Origin: Candidatus Obscuribacterales bacterium
GTDB lineage: Bacteria; Cyanobacteriota; Vampirovibrionia; Obscuribacterales; Obscuribacteraceae
Length of the DNA stretch: 64,000 bases
Assembly (NCBI GenBank): GCA_020634035.1
Contig: JACKCM010000006.1
Coordinates: 372,001-436,000 of the forward strand
Reading direction: 5' to 3'
Shown here: in pieces, positions 24,254 to 32,799 of the stretch
Position numbering within the stretch: the first letter of the stretch is position 1
How the letters are laid out: each line of letters starts with the position of its first letter
Made by a program: the position numbers and the translations under genes
The notes under the pieces: generated by a model
What the model was told of the DNA's origin: nothing
Seen by the model: the letters and a program-made list of their open reading frames with translations, nothing else
Databases searched by the model: none

Positions 24254-25285
24254 ATGGCAAGAGTAGCTATTAACGGATTCGGAAGAATCGGCAGAAATAC
24301 CCTGAGAGCCTACCTGGCTAGCCAGCCCAAAGATTTCGAAGTCGTAGCAATCAACGACCCCTTCCAGTCCCTGGAGCAAGCTTCCCACCTGCTCAAGTAC
24401 GATTCGGTTCTCGGAGAACTGAAAGGTCACAAGATTTCCCATACCGACAAAGCCCTGGTAATCGACGGCAAAGAGATAGCTTTCGTAGCCGAGCGTGAAC
24501 CGGCTAAACTGCCCTGGAAAGAGATGAAGATCGACATCGCCCTGGAGTGCAGCGGTGTTTTCACCGATGCCGAAAAGGCTAAAGGTCACATCGAAGCCGG
24601 CGCAAAGAAAGTGCTTATCTCGGCCCCGGCCAAGAACGAAGACATCACCGTCGTTCTCGGTGTCAATGAAAAAGACTACGACCCTGAGAAGCACAACATC
24701 ATCTCCAACGCCAGCTGTACAACCAACTGCCTGGCTCCTGTAGCCAAGGTAATCGACGATACCTTCGGGATCGAACAGGGTCTGATGACCACCATCCACA
24801 GCTACACCCTGGATCAAATGCTCCTCGACGGTCCTCACAAAGATCTCAGAAGAGCCAGAGCCGCAGCTCAATCGATGATTCCTTCCTCCACCGGTGCTGC
24901 CAAAGCAATCGGTCTGGTGCTCCCGCACCTGAAAGGCAAGCTCAACGGTTTCGCCGTCCGCGTCCCCACCCCGAACGTGAGCGTGGTCGACCTGGTGGTC
25001 AACACCAAGAAGCCGGTTACCGCTGAGAAAGTAAACGAAGCCCTGAAGAAAGCAGCCAATGGCGATATGAAAAATATCCTTGCTTTCGTCGAAGAGCCTC
25101 TGGTCTCCTCCGACTTCAGCGGCAACAAGCACTCCTCTCTGGTCGATGCCGAACTGACTATGATCGTTGGCGACAACATGGTCAAAGTTCTGAGCTGGTA
25201 CGACAACGAGTGGGGTTACAGCAACAGACTGGTCGATCTCTGCGCCATGGTAGCAAGCAAGCTGCCGGTGCAAGTAAAGGCCTAG
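24254..25285 (+). CDS. gap: Glyceraldehyde-3-phosphate dehydrogenase
   Basis: The 343-residue enzyme interconverts glyceraldehyde-3-phosphate and 1,3-bisphosphoglycerate. It shows the Rossmann start VAINGFGRIGRNTLRA, the active-site Cys in ISNASCTTNCLAP, the His in TIHSYT, LRRARAAAQSMIPSSTGAA for phosphate binding, and SWYDNEWGYSNRLVDL. The LRRARAAA form resembles the Gap2 branch of cyanobacteria and plastids, so use of both NAD and NADP is possible, but cofactor choice is not settled here. AAGGAG lies 10 bases before the ATG. pgk follows after a terminator-like hairpin, giving the glycolytic pair gap-pgk. Confidence 0.97.
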   Translation: MARVAINGFGRIGRNTLRAYLASQPKDFEVVAINDPFQSLEQASHLLKYDSVLGELKGHKISHTDKALVIDGKEIAFVAEREPAKLPWKEMKIDIALECSGVFTDAEKAKGHIEAGAKKVLISAPAKNEDITVVLGVNEKDYDPEKHNIISNASCTTNCLAPVAKVIDDTFGIEQGLMTTIHSYTLDQMLLDGPHKDLRRARAAAQSMIPSSTGAAKAIGLVLPHLKGKLNGFAVRVPTPNVSVVDLVVNTKKPVTAEKVNEALKKAANGDMKNILAFVEEPLVSSDFSGNKHSSLVDAELTMIVGDNMVKVLSWYDNEWGYSNRLVDLCAMVASKLPVQVKA

Positions 25286-25300
25286 AATCCTGACAGACGA

Positions 25301-25330
25301 GGAGCTCGCCAATCAGGCGGGCTCCTTTTC
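25301..25330 (+). terminator. Terminator-like hairpin between gap and pgk
   Basis: GGAGCTCGCC (25301-25310) and GGCGGGCTCC (25316-25325) pair as a 10-bp stem with one G-U and a 5-base loop, followed by TTTTCT. It looks like an intrinsic terminator; partial read-through would give more gap than pgk mRNA. Confidence 0.75.
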
Positions 25331-25382
25331 TATTCAGGCAAAAATCAAGGAAATTTCTACCTAAGATCCAGGAGTGCAAGCC

Positions 25383-26618
25383 ATGACCAAGAATGTTTCC
25401 GACCTGACCGCCGACGATTTGAAGCACAAGAAAGTGCTTGTCCGAGTGGATTTCAATGTCCCTTTAGATGAATCCGGCAAGATCACAGAAGACTCCAGAA
25501 TTGTGGCAGCGCTGCCCACCATCGAACTCCTCTGCGATGCCGGAGCAAAAGTGATTCTGGTATCACATCTGGGTCGACCCAAAGGTCAAAAGAGCGAGAA
25601 GCTAAGCCTCAAGCCCGTGGCAACCAGGCTGGGAGAACTGTTGTCAGCGAAGCAAGTCAAAGTAAGTTTCGTCAGTGACACCGTAGGCGATGAAGCAAAA
25701 GCGGCAATCAATGCCTTAAAAGACGGCGAGGTTTGCCTTCTTGAAAATATTCGATTCGAATCAGGAGAAGAGAAAAACGACCCTGAATTCGCCCGCAAAC
25801 TGGCAGATCTAGCCGATCTCTATGTCAACGACGCGTTCGGTACAGCCCACCGCGCCCATGCCAGCACTGAAGGGGTAGTGAAATATCTCAGCCCGGCGGT
25901 TGCCGGTCTGCTCATGCACAAAGAGGTTTCCATGCTCGGTGGTGCCCTCGACAATCCGGTCAGACCTGTTGCCACTATAGTAGGTGGCGCCAAAGTATCT
26001 TCTAAGATAGGTGTTCTTGATAATCTGCTGGAGAAAGTCGATTATATAATCATCGGTGGTGCCATGGCCTTCACCTTCCTGAAAGCAAGAGGGCTATCGG
26101 TGGGCAAATCCCTGGTGGAAGACGACCGCCTGGAATATTGCAAAAAGCTTGAAGAGAAAGCAGCCAAGCTGGGTGTCAAAATCATCCTTCCTGTAGATGT
26201 GGTTATTGCCGACGAACTCAAAGGCGGCATCAAAACCGAAACCGTTTCGGTAGAGAACATACCGGCGGACAAAATGGGTCTCGATGTCGGTCCGGAGACA
26301 GTCAAACTAACCAAAGAAGCTCTCGAGAAATCAAAGACTATTTTGTGGAACGGTCCTCTGGGAGTCTTCGAGATCGAAGAATTCGCAAAAGCCACCTTCG
26401 CCGTAGTAGATGAACTGGTGCAGCTAACCAGCAATGGCACAATAACCATCGTTGGCGGCGGAGACTCGGTCTCAGCACTGAAAGCAAGAAAAGTTTCACC
26501 TGAGGCTCTAACCCATGTAAGCACCGGTGGCGGTGCATCACTGGAGTTTCTGGAAGGAATAGAACTACCCGGCATCAAATGCCTGGACACAGTCGAAGTC
26601 GCCGGCGCCTGCAACTGA
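25383..26618 (+). CDS. pgk: Phosphoglycerate kinase
   Basis: The 411-residue enzyme transfers phosphate between 1,3-bisphosphoglycerate and ADP in glycolysis. Conserved blocks are KKVLVRVDFNVPLDESGKI, ILVSHLGRPKG, CLLENIRFESGEEKND, VNDAFGTAHRAHAST, IVGGAKVSSKIGVLDNLL, ILWNGPLGVFEIEEFA and GGGDSVSAL. A GTG at 25374 is in frame, but AGGAG at 25370-25374 sits 8 bases before the ATG at 25383, which is chosen. It follows gap with about 97 bases between, containing a terminator-like hairpin, and ends at a strong terminator. Confidence 0.98.
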   Translation: MTKNVSDLTADDLKHKKVLVRVDFNVPLDESGKITEDSRIVAALPTIELLCDAGAKVILVSHLGRPKGQKSEKLSLKPVATRLGELLSAKQVKVSFVSDTVGDEAKAAINALKDGEVCLLENIRFESGEEKNDPEFARKLADLADLYVNDAFGTAHRAHASTEGVVKYLSPAVAGLLMHKEVSMLGGALDNPVRPVATIVGGAKVSSKIGVLDNLLEKVDYIIIGGAMAFTFLKARGLSVGKSLVEDDRLEYCKKLEEKAAKLGVKIILPVDVVIADELKGGIKTETVSVENIPADKMGLDVGPETVKLTKEALEKSKTILWNGPLGVFEIEEFAKATFAVVDELVQLTSNGTITIVGGGDSVSALKARKVSPEALTHVSTGGGASLEFLEGIELPGIKCLDTVEVAGACN

Positions 26619-26650
26619 GCTGCAAAAGCTGCTGAAAAGAAACTAGCCAG

Positions 26651-26690
26651 AGAAAGGCGGAGCTTCAACCTCCGCCTTTCTCTATTATTT
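26651..26690 (+). terminator. Intrinsic terminator of pgk
   Basis: AGAAAGGCGGAG (26651-26662) and CTCCGCCTTTCT (26670-26681) form a perfect 12-bp stem with a 7-base loop, followed by a T-rich tract (CTATTATTTTT). Confidence 0.9.
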
Positions 26691-26824
26691 TTAGTTCAAT
26701 GGCTTCACCTCGGAACAAACTGAGTGGAGGACAGGTCTCCCCGGGAAATACGAACTCTATTAGCTTCTAGTTATCTCAGAGATCGGCATAAGCAGAACAT
26801 AGCAAAGAAGCTTGATGGTAAACT

Positions 26825-27946
26825 ATGCAAAGTGAAGAGCTGGAAAAGATGTTTAAAACCCGGTCACTACTGAATTTAGCCACCCAGAGCCTCAGCCTGA
26901 GTTTGATACTGTTCATGGGTATCAGCCCGGCATTCGCCGCAGAGCAATATATGATCAACGGCAAAATAGTGACTCGCTCGGTCTATGACGCAGTCGTGCT
27001 GCTCAAACAGGGAACCGCCCAGATAAAAGCCAATCAGAATAAAGAGGCGGTGGAGAGCCTGCAAAAGGCAGAAAGCCTGGCACCGGAGCTCCACGAGATT
27101 CAGTTCTATCTCGGTCTTGCCCTGGCCAAAACCGGCCGCTCAGAAGAAGCGATTCAACACTACGAGAAAGCCCGGCAGCTCAATCCGGGATTTCCCAGTG
27201 TCTGGCTGAATCTAGGGGGGCTTTATCAGAGCGAGGGTGACATCGGCAAAGCCCTCGAAATCTTCAACCAGTATCTAGTAAGATTTCCGAGAGACCCGGC
27301 GGCAAAAAATGTAGCCAGTCTGGTCAAAGGGCTATCTAAAGAAGCCTCCATGCGAAGCGGCGCAAATGTGAGCGATGCTCTGAAAACGGATTATCTAGAG
27401 GATGTTACTCGCCAGGGCATGGTGCGCTGGAGTCCAGAGAAGATGCCTTTGAAAATCTACATCGCCTCTGGAGAAGGCGTTCAGGGATATAAACCACAAT
27501 GGACCGAGGTATTGAAACGATCTTTTATAGATTGGCAGACAGCTTCGGGCAATCTGGTCAGCTTCGAGTTCACCGACAACAAAGAAGGCTCTAACATCCA
27601 GTGCAGCTGGACCGACGATCCAAAGGCACTCAAAAATATAGCTGAGCTCGGAGAGACCGAACTTTATTCCAACAGCAAAGGTCTGGTGCGGGGTACGATC
27701 AAATTTCTGACCGTGGCCATAGCCAGGGAAATGCCTGTAACGGACAATCGAATGCGCTTTATCTTTTTGCACGAAATAGGACATGCCCTGGGGATGCCAG
27801 GTCACACCACCACACCCAGCGACGCCATGTTCTACTCCATCGGTATCACCGACGACTGGCGCACTCTGTCAGAGAGAGACAGCAACACCATCCGTAAACT
27901 CTACACCCATCCAGGTCCGTCTATTACCTATAAGAAGGAGCTTTGA
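26825..27946 (+). CDS. Exported TPR protein with a matrixin-type zinc protease domain
   Basis: The 373-residue protein starts with a signal peptide (about 9-38, ending SPAFAAEQ). Residues about 55-165 contain three TPR-type helical pairs (EAVESLQKAESLAPELHEIQ, EEAIQHYEKARQLNPGF, KALEIFNQYLVRFPRD). The C-terminal domain (about 195-365) has the metzincin zinc motif FLHEIGHALGMPGH, matching HExxHxxGxxH, with a nearby Met-turn candidate in SDAMFYSI. Such enzymes cut proteins outside the membrane, and the TPR part could hold substrate or partners. An alternative ATG at 26849 gives a more standard signal peptide. The metal transporter gene overlaps the stop codon, so both are in one transcript. Confidence 0.88.
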   Translation: MQSEELEKMFKTRSLLNLATQSLSLSLILFMGISPAFAAEQYMINGKIVTRSVYDAVVLLKQGTAQIKANQNKEAVESLQKAESLAPELHEIQFYLGLALAKTGRSEEAIQHYEKARQLNPGFPSVWLNLGGLYQSEGDIGKALEIFNQYLVRFPRDPAAKNVASLVKGLSKEASMRSGANVSDALKTDYLEDVTRQGMVRWSPEKMPLKIYIASGEGVQGYKPQWTEVLKRSFIDWQTASGNLVSFEFTDNKEGSNIQCSWTDDPKALKNIAELGETELYSNSKGLVRGTIKFLTVAIAREMPVTDNRMRFIFLHEIGHALGMPGHTTTPSDAMFYSIGITDDWRTLSERDSNTIRKLYTHPGPSITYKKEL

Positions 27947-28857
27947 TGTCGGAAGGACACGCCCACGATCATAAGCTTCTGGCAAGAGCAGAGAACAAAG
28001 GCAAACTTTTGACCGTTCTCTTTCTCACCCTAGGCCTGATGCTGGCAGAAGTGGCGGTGGGTCTATCGGCCAACAGTCTCGCCCTTCTTGCCGATGCCGG
28101 CCACATGATGAGCGATGTGGGCGGTCTGATTCTAGCCCTGATAGCAATCTGGTTTTCAGCTAAACCGGCTAACGAGCGCAAAACTTTCGGTTATTATCGC
28201 AGCGAAATTCTTGCCGGTTTTATCAACTCCATCGCCCTGGTCGGCATCGCTATTTTCATACTCTTCGAAGCCTGGCAACGTCTCACCAGCCCACCGGAGG
28301 TCAACACCCTGCCGGTGCTTATCCTGGCGCTTATCGGAATCGTAATCAACGTGATATCTTTGAAAATCCTCTCATCGGGATCTGAGAGTTCTCTAAACAT
28401 GAAAGCCGCCTATCTAGAAATCCTGGCGGACATGCTCGGACTTTTCGCAGTGGTACTATCCAGCCTGATTATCATGTTCACTGGATGGCACCAGGCCGAC
28501 CCCATTTTGAGCGGATTGATAGCGATTATGATCCTGCCGCGCACCTGGATGTTGCTGTCCGAATGTACTCATATATTGATGGAAGGAACCCCATCCCATA
28601 TAAATCTATCCGACATGTACACCGCCATAAGCGCCATAGATGGTGTCACAGACATACATGACCTTCATGTCTGGACACTGACTTCGGATCACCATGCCAT
28701 GGCTGCCCATGTCACAGTAGACAATGAGAATGTCCAGCAAGAAGTGCTGGGCGAGATCAAGCATCTCTTGCTGGAAAAATTCGAAATCCACCACAGCACT
28801 ATTCAGATGGAGGTGGAGAAGCATGATCTCGGCAAAGAAGACATCTGTCGCAGTTAG
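27946..28857 (+). CDS. Cation diffusion facilitator metal exporter (CzcD/ZitB type)
   Basis: The 303-residue protein has six membrane helices and a C-terminal cytoplasmic domain. NSLALLADAGHMMSDVGGL is the helix-2 signature with the metal-binding HxxxD, and AYLEILADMLGLFAVVLSS the helix-5 partner. The last third, from IDGVTDIHDLHVWTLTSD, is the ferredoxin-like metal-sensing domain. A His-rich N-terminus (HAHDHK) is common in zinc transporters. Zinc, or cobalt/cadmium, export in exchange for protons is likely. AAGGAG at 27935-27940 fits the ATG at 27946, which overlaps the preceding TGA by one base. Confidence 0.93.
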   Translation: MSEGHAHDHKLLARAENKGKLLTVLFLTLGLMLAEVAVGLSANSLALLADAGHMMSDVGGLILALIAIWFSAKPANERKTFGYYRSEILAGFINSIALVGIAIFILFEAWQRLTSPPEVNTLPVLILALIGIVINVISLKILSSGSESSLNMKAAYLEILADMLGLFAVVLSSLIIMFTGWHQADPILSGLIAIMILPRTWMLLSECTHILMEGTPSHINLSDMYTAISAIDGVTDIHDLHVWTLTSDHHAMAAHVTVDNENVQQEVLGEIKHLLLEKFEIHHSTIQMEVEKHDLGKEDICRS

Positions 28858-28977
28858 CTTTCACGCCTGGCTTAGATTTTTCAAATGTACTAAAGTTACT
28901 TGTCAAACTTTTGTAAGGTGAAATCGCCTCCAAGCTGTTAGTATGGGGCATCAGTCCACCTATCAAGAGGTGATTGC

Positions 28978-30423
28978 TTGGGAAGCCCTAAACCCGATAA
29001 ATTTACCAGGCTGAAGCCGGAGTCCAATGGAAGCACCACCGCTTTCATCGTCACTGTAGGCACCATCGTAATCATAGGTTGCATCCTCATCTTCGCCAAC
29101 ACGGCAAACCATATGAAGGGAGCCACCGACGACTCCCTAGAGTCGAAGATGAAACAAGCCACCACAGAGATGATGGACATGGCCAGAGGCGCCATGCCCG
29201 AGATGCCTCGTCTCGATCACAAGATGAATATCCTGGTCATGGGAGTCGACTGGAACGGTGACGAGGCAGAAAGATATGTGGGCACCAGATCCGACACCAT
29301 GATGGTGGTCGGTCTGGATCCTGATAAAAACAAAGTTTCGATAGTATCTATCCCAAGAGACTCCAGAGTCACGATACCGCGTGGTCATGGGGTCAATAAG
29401 ATAAATTCAGCCCATGCTCTCGGCGGTCCCAATCTGGCAGTCAGAACAGTAAAAGAGAACTTCAATATCCCCATCGATCATTATGCAGTGGTTGATACCC
29501 AGGGTCTTACGGAACTGTTCTCGCTTCTCGGTCCATTCAAAGTGATGGTCGAGAAAGAGATGCACTATCACGATAAGACCGCCCATCTCGATATCGATTT
29601 GATGCCTGGCGAACAAGTTTTGCAAGCAAAAGAGCTGGTCGGCTATCTTCGTTTCCGCCATGACGCCATGGCCGATATCGGCCGCATGGAGAGACAGCAA
29701 TGGTTTCTAAGACAGGCACTCGACAAAGTGAAAGACCCCTCTATTTTGTTGAAAGCGCCACAGTTGATTAAAGTAGGCTATGACAGCATCAATACAGACT
29801 TGAGCCTGGATGAGATTGCCAGCATTTTCTCTTTTGGAAAAGATCTGAAAACAAAAGATCTGATCACCGCTACCCTGCCAGGTCGCAGCGAAACTATAGA
29901 AGACATCAACTATCTTGTACTCAGCGATGCCGGCTCAAAGGCGATCTTCTCGAAGCTGGGTTTCAACGACGAGAATGAGCATAGAGCGCGTTCGAGAATA
30001 GCCGACGAAGACCTGGAGGCAAAGAGAAAACGAATCAGAATATCTCTGAAGTGCGCTGCCCCCATGTCAGAGTATGCCGAGTTTCTATCGGAGGTACTCA
30101 AAGAGAAAGGCTGGCGCGTGCGCTACACTCTGAAAACAGGCTTAGATGACTGTCGCCATGCTCAACTGAACCTCAATCATACAAGAGTAAGCAATGAAGC
30201 GGTTGCCCTATTAAAAGACGACCTGCCGCTGGTTAAGAACTGGCCTGTTGTGATCAAATACGGCGCCATCATGGGTAGTGACATAGTCCTTGTGATCCCG
30301 AATCAAGGCGGCATCAGTCGCTGGTATCAAGCCTCGCGAGAAGATGACCGACTAACGGATGTGCCCGAGTCCGAGCCCGAGGCGCTCAAGCTAAAACAAG
30401 CTTCGGCAGCATATAGCCTTTAA
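28978..30423 (+). CDS. LytR-CpsA-Psr (LCP) family protein with LytR C-terminal domain
   Basis: The 481-residue protein has one N-terminal membrane helix (about 21-42) and an extracellular LCP domain (about 85-265): MNILVMGVDWNG, GTRSDTMMVVGLDP, VSIVSIPRDSRVTI, NKINSAHALGG, and YLRFRHDAMADIGRMERQQ. The conserved Arg and Asp residues of LCP phosphotransferases are present, so it may attach a lipid-linked glycopolymer to peptidoglycan or another carrier. Residues about 345-455 form a LytR_C-type domain. It starts at TTG (28978), with GAGGTG a few bases upstream. It stands alone between the CDF gene and a small hypothetical gene. Confidence 0.9.
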   Translation: MGSPKPDKFTRLKPESNGSTTAFIVTVGTIVIIGCILIFANTANHMKGATDDSLESKMKQATTEMMDMARGAMPEMPRLDHKMNILVMGVDWNGDEAERYVGTRSDTMMVVGLDPDKNKVSIVSIPRDSRVTIPRGHGVNKINSAHALGGPNLAVRTVKENFNIPIDHYAVVDTQGLTELFSLLGPFKVMVEKEMHYHDKTAHLDIDLMPGEQVLQAKELVGYLRFRHDAMADIGRMERQQWFLRQALDKVKDPSILLKAPQLIKVGYDSINTDLSLDEIASIFSFGKDLKTKDLITATLPGRSETIEDINYLVLSDAGSKAIFSKLGFNDENEHRARSRIADEDLEAKRKRIRISLKCAAPMSEYAEFLSEVLKEKGWRVRYTLKTGLDDCRHAQLNLNHTRVSNEAVALLKDDLPLVKNWPVVIKYGAIMGSDIVLVIPNQGGISRWYQASREDDRLTDVPESEPEALKLKQASAAYSL

Positions 30424-30516
30424 AAAGCTTCAAAAGAAGAACATTGTTTTTCGTATATCTACGTAGACCGGGGGAAAATCCCCAATTGCTCAGATGCGCT
30501 CTGGAGCTTAATCTTA

Positions 30517-30807
30517 ATGCATAAGCCGCAAGACAAAAGACGACTCCGTAAAATCATAAGAGGCAAGATTATGAGCATGTTTAGAAACCCGACCGATGAA
30601 GACCAACTCTGCCAGGTACTCAAAGCCTATGTCGAAGAATGGGGTCCGGAGAACGTCATAGTATCCGTGCCCAGGCACTGGAGTGAATACAGCACCTCGA
30701 GCCTCGGAAGGGTACGTCTGGAATTCTCAACCGAAAACACGGTTTCAATAAGGGTCGAGTACGATTTTGTACGCCTGAAATACGATGTCGCTCTGGTGGC
30801 AGCTTAA
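30517..30807 (+). CDS. Small hypothetical protein
   Basis: A 96-residue frame is followed by a clear terminator. The N-terminus is basic (MHKPQDKRRLRKIIRGKI) and the rest reads as a small alpha-beta domain (DEDQLCQVLKAYVEEWG, GRVRLEFSTENTVSIRVEYDF). A second ATG at about 30571 would give a shorter product without the basic start. GGAG lies about 9 bases upstream of the first ATG. No family is recognised. Confidence 0.65.
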   Translation: MHKPQDKRRLRKIIRGKIMSMFRNPTDEDQLCQVLKAYVEEWGPENVIVSVPRHWSEYSTSSLGRVRLEFSTENTVSIRVEYDFVRLKYDVALVAA

Positions 30808-30860
30808 ATAACTAGACTCAAGACTTAACTCAAAAACAGCAAGCAAAAACAAGAAACCCT

Positions 30861-30897
30861 AAAGAAGCTCTTTACTCCTCCGTAAGAGCTTCTTTTT
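30861..30897 (+). terminator. Intrinsic terminator
   Basis: AAAGAAGCTCTT (30861-30872) and AAGAGCTTCTTT (30884-30895) form a 12-bp stem with an 11-base loop and continue into TTT. It ends the small hypothetical gene. Confidence 0.85.
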
Positions 30898-30925
30898 GTC
30901 TGTTCTTTTTCGATATTGAGAGCCC

Positions 30926-31249
30926 TCAGTCCGGCAGGTTGCTTAATGGATCGATTTCGAAAAGCTGACCGTGACCACCCAGTTCGTTATGACCGCGGAT
31001 TTTCTGTTCCATAAAACGGTCACTGTTGCCGCACCAGTGCACCACCCCGGACTGTCGGTTGCGAGCATTCTCAAAACAAAGACCGCGGTCTTCGTCTTCT
31101 CCCGGCTCACTTTCATATTCGACAATCTTGAATTTTTCCTGGAGCTGCTTAAGCCTGTCTCTCGAAAACTGCTCGGACTCGACGCTGTTATCTTTGTCGA
31201 TAAAGCGCGCCTTCAGGGCTTTCAATAATTCTTCGATACTCTCTTTCAT
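30926..31249 (-). CDS. Small hypothetical protein
   Basis: A 107-residue reverse-strand frame encodes a charged helical start (KESIEELLKALKARFIDKD, then FSRDRLKQLQEKFKIVEYE) followed by an acidic stretch and a less regular C-terminus containing SGVVHWCGNSDRFMEQKI. GGA is 5-6 bases before the ATG. It converges on the gene at 30517 and is separated from it by that gene's terminator. No family is recognised. Confidence 0.55.
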   Translation of the reverse strand: MKESIEELLKALKARFIDKDNSVESEQFSRDRLKQLQEKFKIVEYESEPGEDEDRGLCFENARNRQSGVVHWCGNSDRFMEQKIRGHNELGGHGQLFEIDPLSNLPD

Positions 31250-31344
31250 ATATCCAGCCTAACGAAACAGCTCCTTAGGCAACTATACCCAGCCATATAT
31301 TTTTCTATATGCCGTGATATATACAAAATCGAGAAAGCTGATTT

Positions 31345-32574
31345 TCAGGCGGTTCTGGCTGTCAGAGTGAAAGCTGTGTTCGCCGGCGCAAAACCAGGCT
31401 TAGCTCTTTCCGATTTCTCATTTTCGCTCGAAAGAAGTTCAGCCAGAGTCTTACCGGTATTCTTCAATTTCGAAAGAAGAACCGTGCATTCCCGGGCAGA
31501 GATTTTTCGATTGAGCAGCATTCTAGCAAGCTGACAGGCTCCGTTAAGTACGGAAGGCTCCACGATTTCGAAGCTGCCCACCACACTCTCAAGAGACTCG
31601 CCTTCTTCAACGGCCACTTCTGCGCAAAAGAGAAGCTCTTCTATTCCGATAATGGAAGAGGCCAGAAGTAAATTGCCGAAAGCGCGGTCGAGGGTAGCAA
31701 GATCCAGTTCCGATACCAGCCTCGCTTCAGGATAGGCGCCTTCGGGAGAAGAGAGAGCAATGATAGCGGTAGAAATCACTTCGGACTCGGCTATGCGTCT
31801 TTCTCTTATAGAGAAGCTCGCTTCGATAAGAACCTTCAGCATCTGCTCATCCACACATTCATTCTTGATCAAACTCCAGCCCAGGGTTATGCCCTTGGCC
31901 AGTGCCTCGAGCCGAGCAAGCATGAGATGCTCTTCGTCGACCAACTCTATCTTGGTGAGCAGGTTCGAAAGCCGGGCCCTGGAGAATGGCTTATTAGGAT
32001 GGATATCGAGAATAGATAACGCCTCGTTGAGATCGATATAGCTGCGACAGGCGAGCCTGAGAGCAACAGCCGCGAAACCTCTATAAAGAACGCCTTCGGA
32101 TACCAGCGCTTCTGCTTCGAAGACAGCCCTGACATCGGAGTGGCTGAGCTTTCCGGAACGATTCAATACATCGAGCACAAAAAGATTTGCTGTAGATGCC
32201 AGCTCATAGGCTTCGATCACGTCCTGGTCTTCTACCAGTCCGGCGGCTCGAACCAGCCACGAATCCAGGGTCTCGCCTTCGAACAGACGGTTAACCCTGG
32301 CTATCGCCGGATCGTATAACCTGTATTTACTCTCACTGCCGCGACGGTCAGCGGTGATGGCGTTGACTGCTTCGTTGAGGATCTCGATACCGGATTCACA
32401 AGCATCACTATCTGAAGAAACCGAAAACAGTTTGTCCAGGCAGATATTCTCGTTGGGCAGATGGCTGGTCATTTTTTTAGTACGCGCAGAACACAAATAA
32501 CGGTGGGGGCTGATAGCAAGTCGCCAGAAAACAGGATCCAGGAAAAGCAACACCACATTCGGTATCACAGCCAT
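31345..32574 (-). CDS. Hypothetical all-helical protein
   Basis: The frame encodes up to 409 residues. The first 34 residues are hydrophobic and irregular, and the ATG at about 32472 (MTSHLPNENI) is a likely real start, giving about 375 residues. The remainder is helical with repeated short units such as ARLEALAKGITLGWSLIKN and EVAVEEGESLESVVG and RMLLNRKISARECTVLLSKL, which recall the helical units of GspE N-terminal/MshEN domains that bind nucleotides in type IV pilus ATPases. This resemblance is weak. A similar unit occurs in the protein at 34.2 kb. No catalytic motif is visible. Confidence 0.6.
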   Translation of the reverse strand: MAVIPNVVLLFLDPVFWRLAISPHRYLCSARTKKMTSHLPNENICLDKLFSVSSDSDACESGIEILNEAVNAITADRRGSESKYRLYDPAIARVNRLFEGETLDSWLVRAAGLVEDQDVIEAYELASTANLFVLDVLNRSGKLSHSDVRAVFEAEALVSEGVLYRGFAAVALRLACRSYIDLNEALSILDIHPNKPFSRARLSNLLTKIELVDEEHLMLARLEALAKGITLGWSLIKNECVDEQMLKVLIEASFSIRERRIAESEVISTAIIALSSPEGAYPEARLVSELDLATLDRAFGNLLLASSIIGIEELLFCAEVAVEEGESLESVVGSFEIVEPSVLNGACQLARMLLNRKISARECTVLLSKLKNTGKTLAELLSSENEKSERAKPGFAPANTAFTLTARTA

Positions 32575-32799
32575 GGACGGCTTGGCGCTATCATTTATAT
32601 TTTGGCTTCTGCTCTGTCTGTCGAATTCAGAGCTTGATTCAGGGCTTCTTATGGTCAGGATTCTGAGAGTACTACCGGACCGAATATCCCTTCTCCTATA
32701 CTATGAAGGCAGGGAAACCCCGTGTCAATCGAGCTTTCGTAAAAACACGTAGCCTCCAGGCAGAGATTTAATCAGAACCGGTCGAAAAATCCGGAAGCC

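Noticed and set aside
24236..25312. Reverse frame opposite gap
   Set aside because: It is antisense to a clear glyceraldehyde-3-phosphate dehydrogenase gene.
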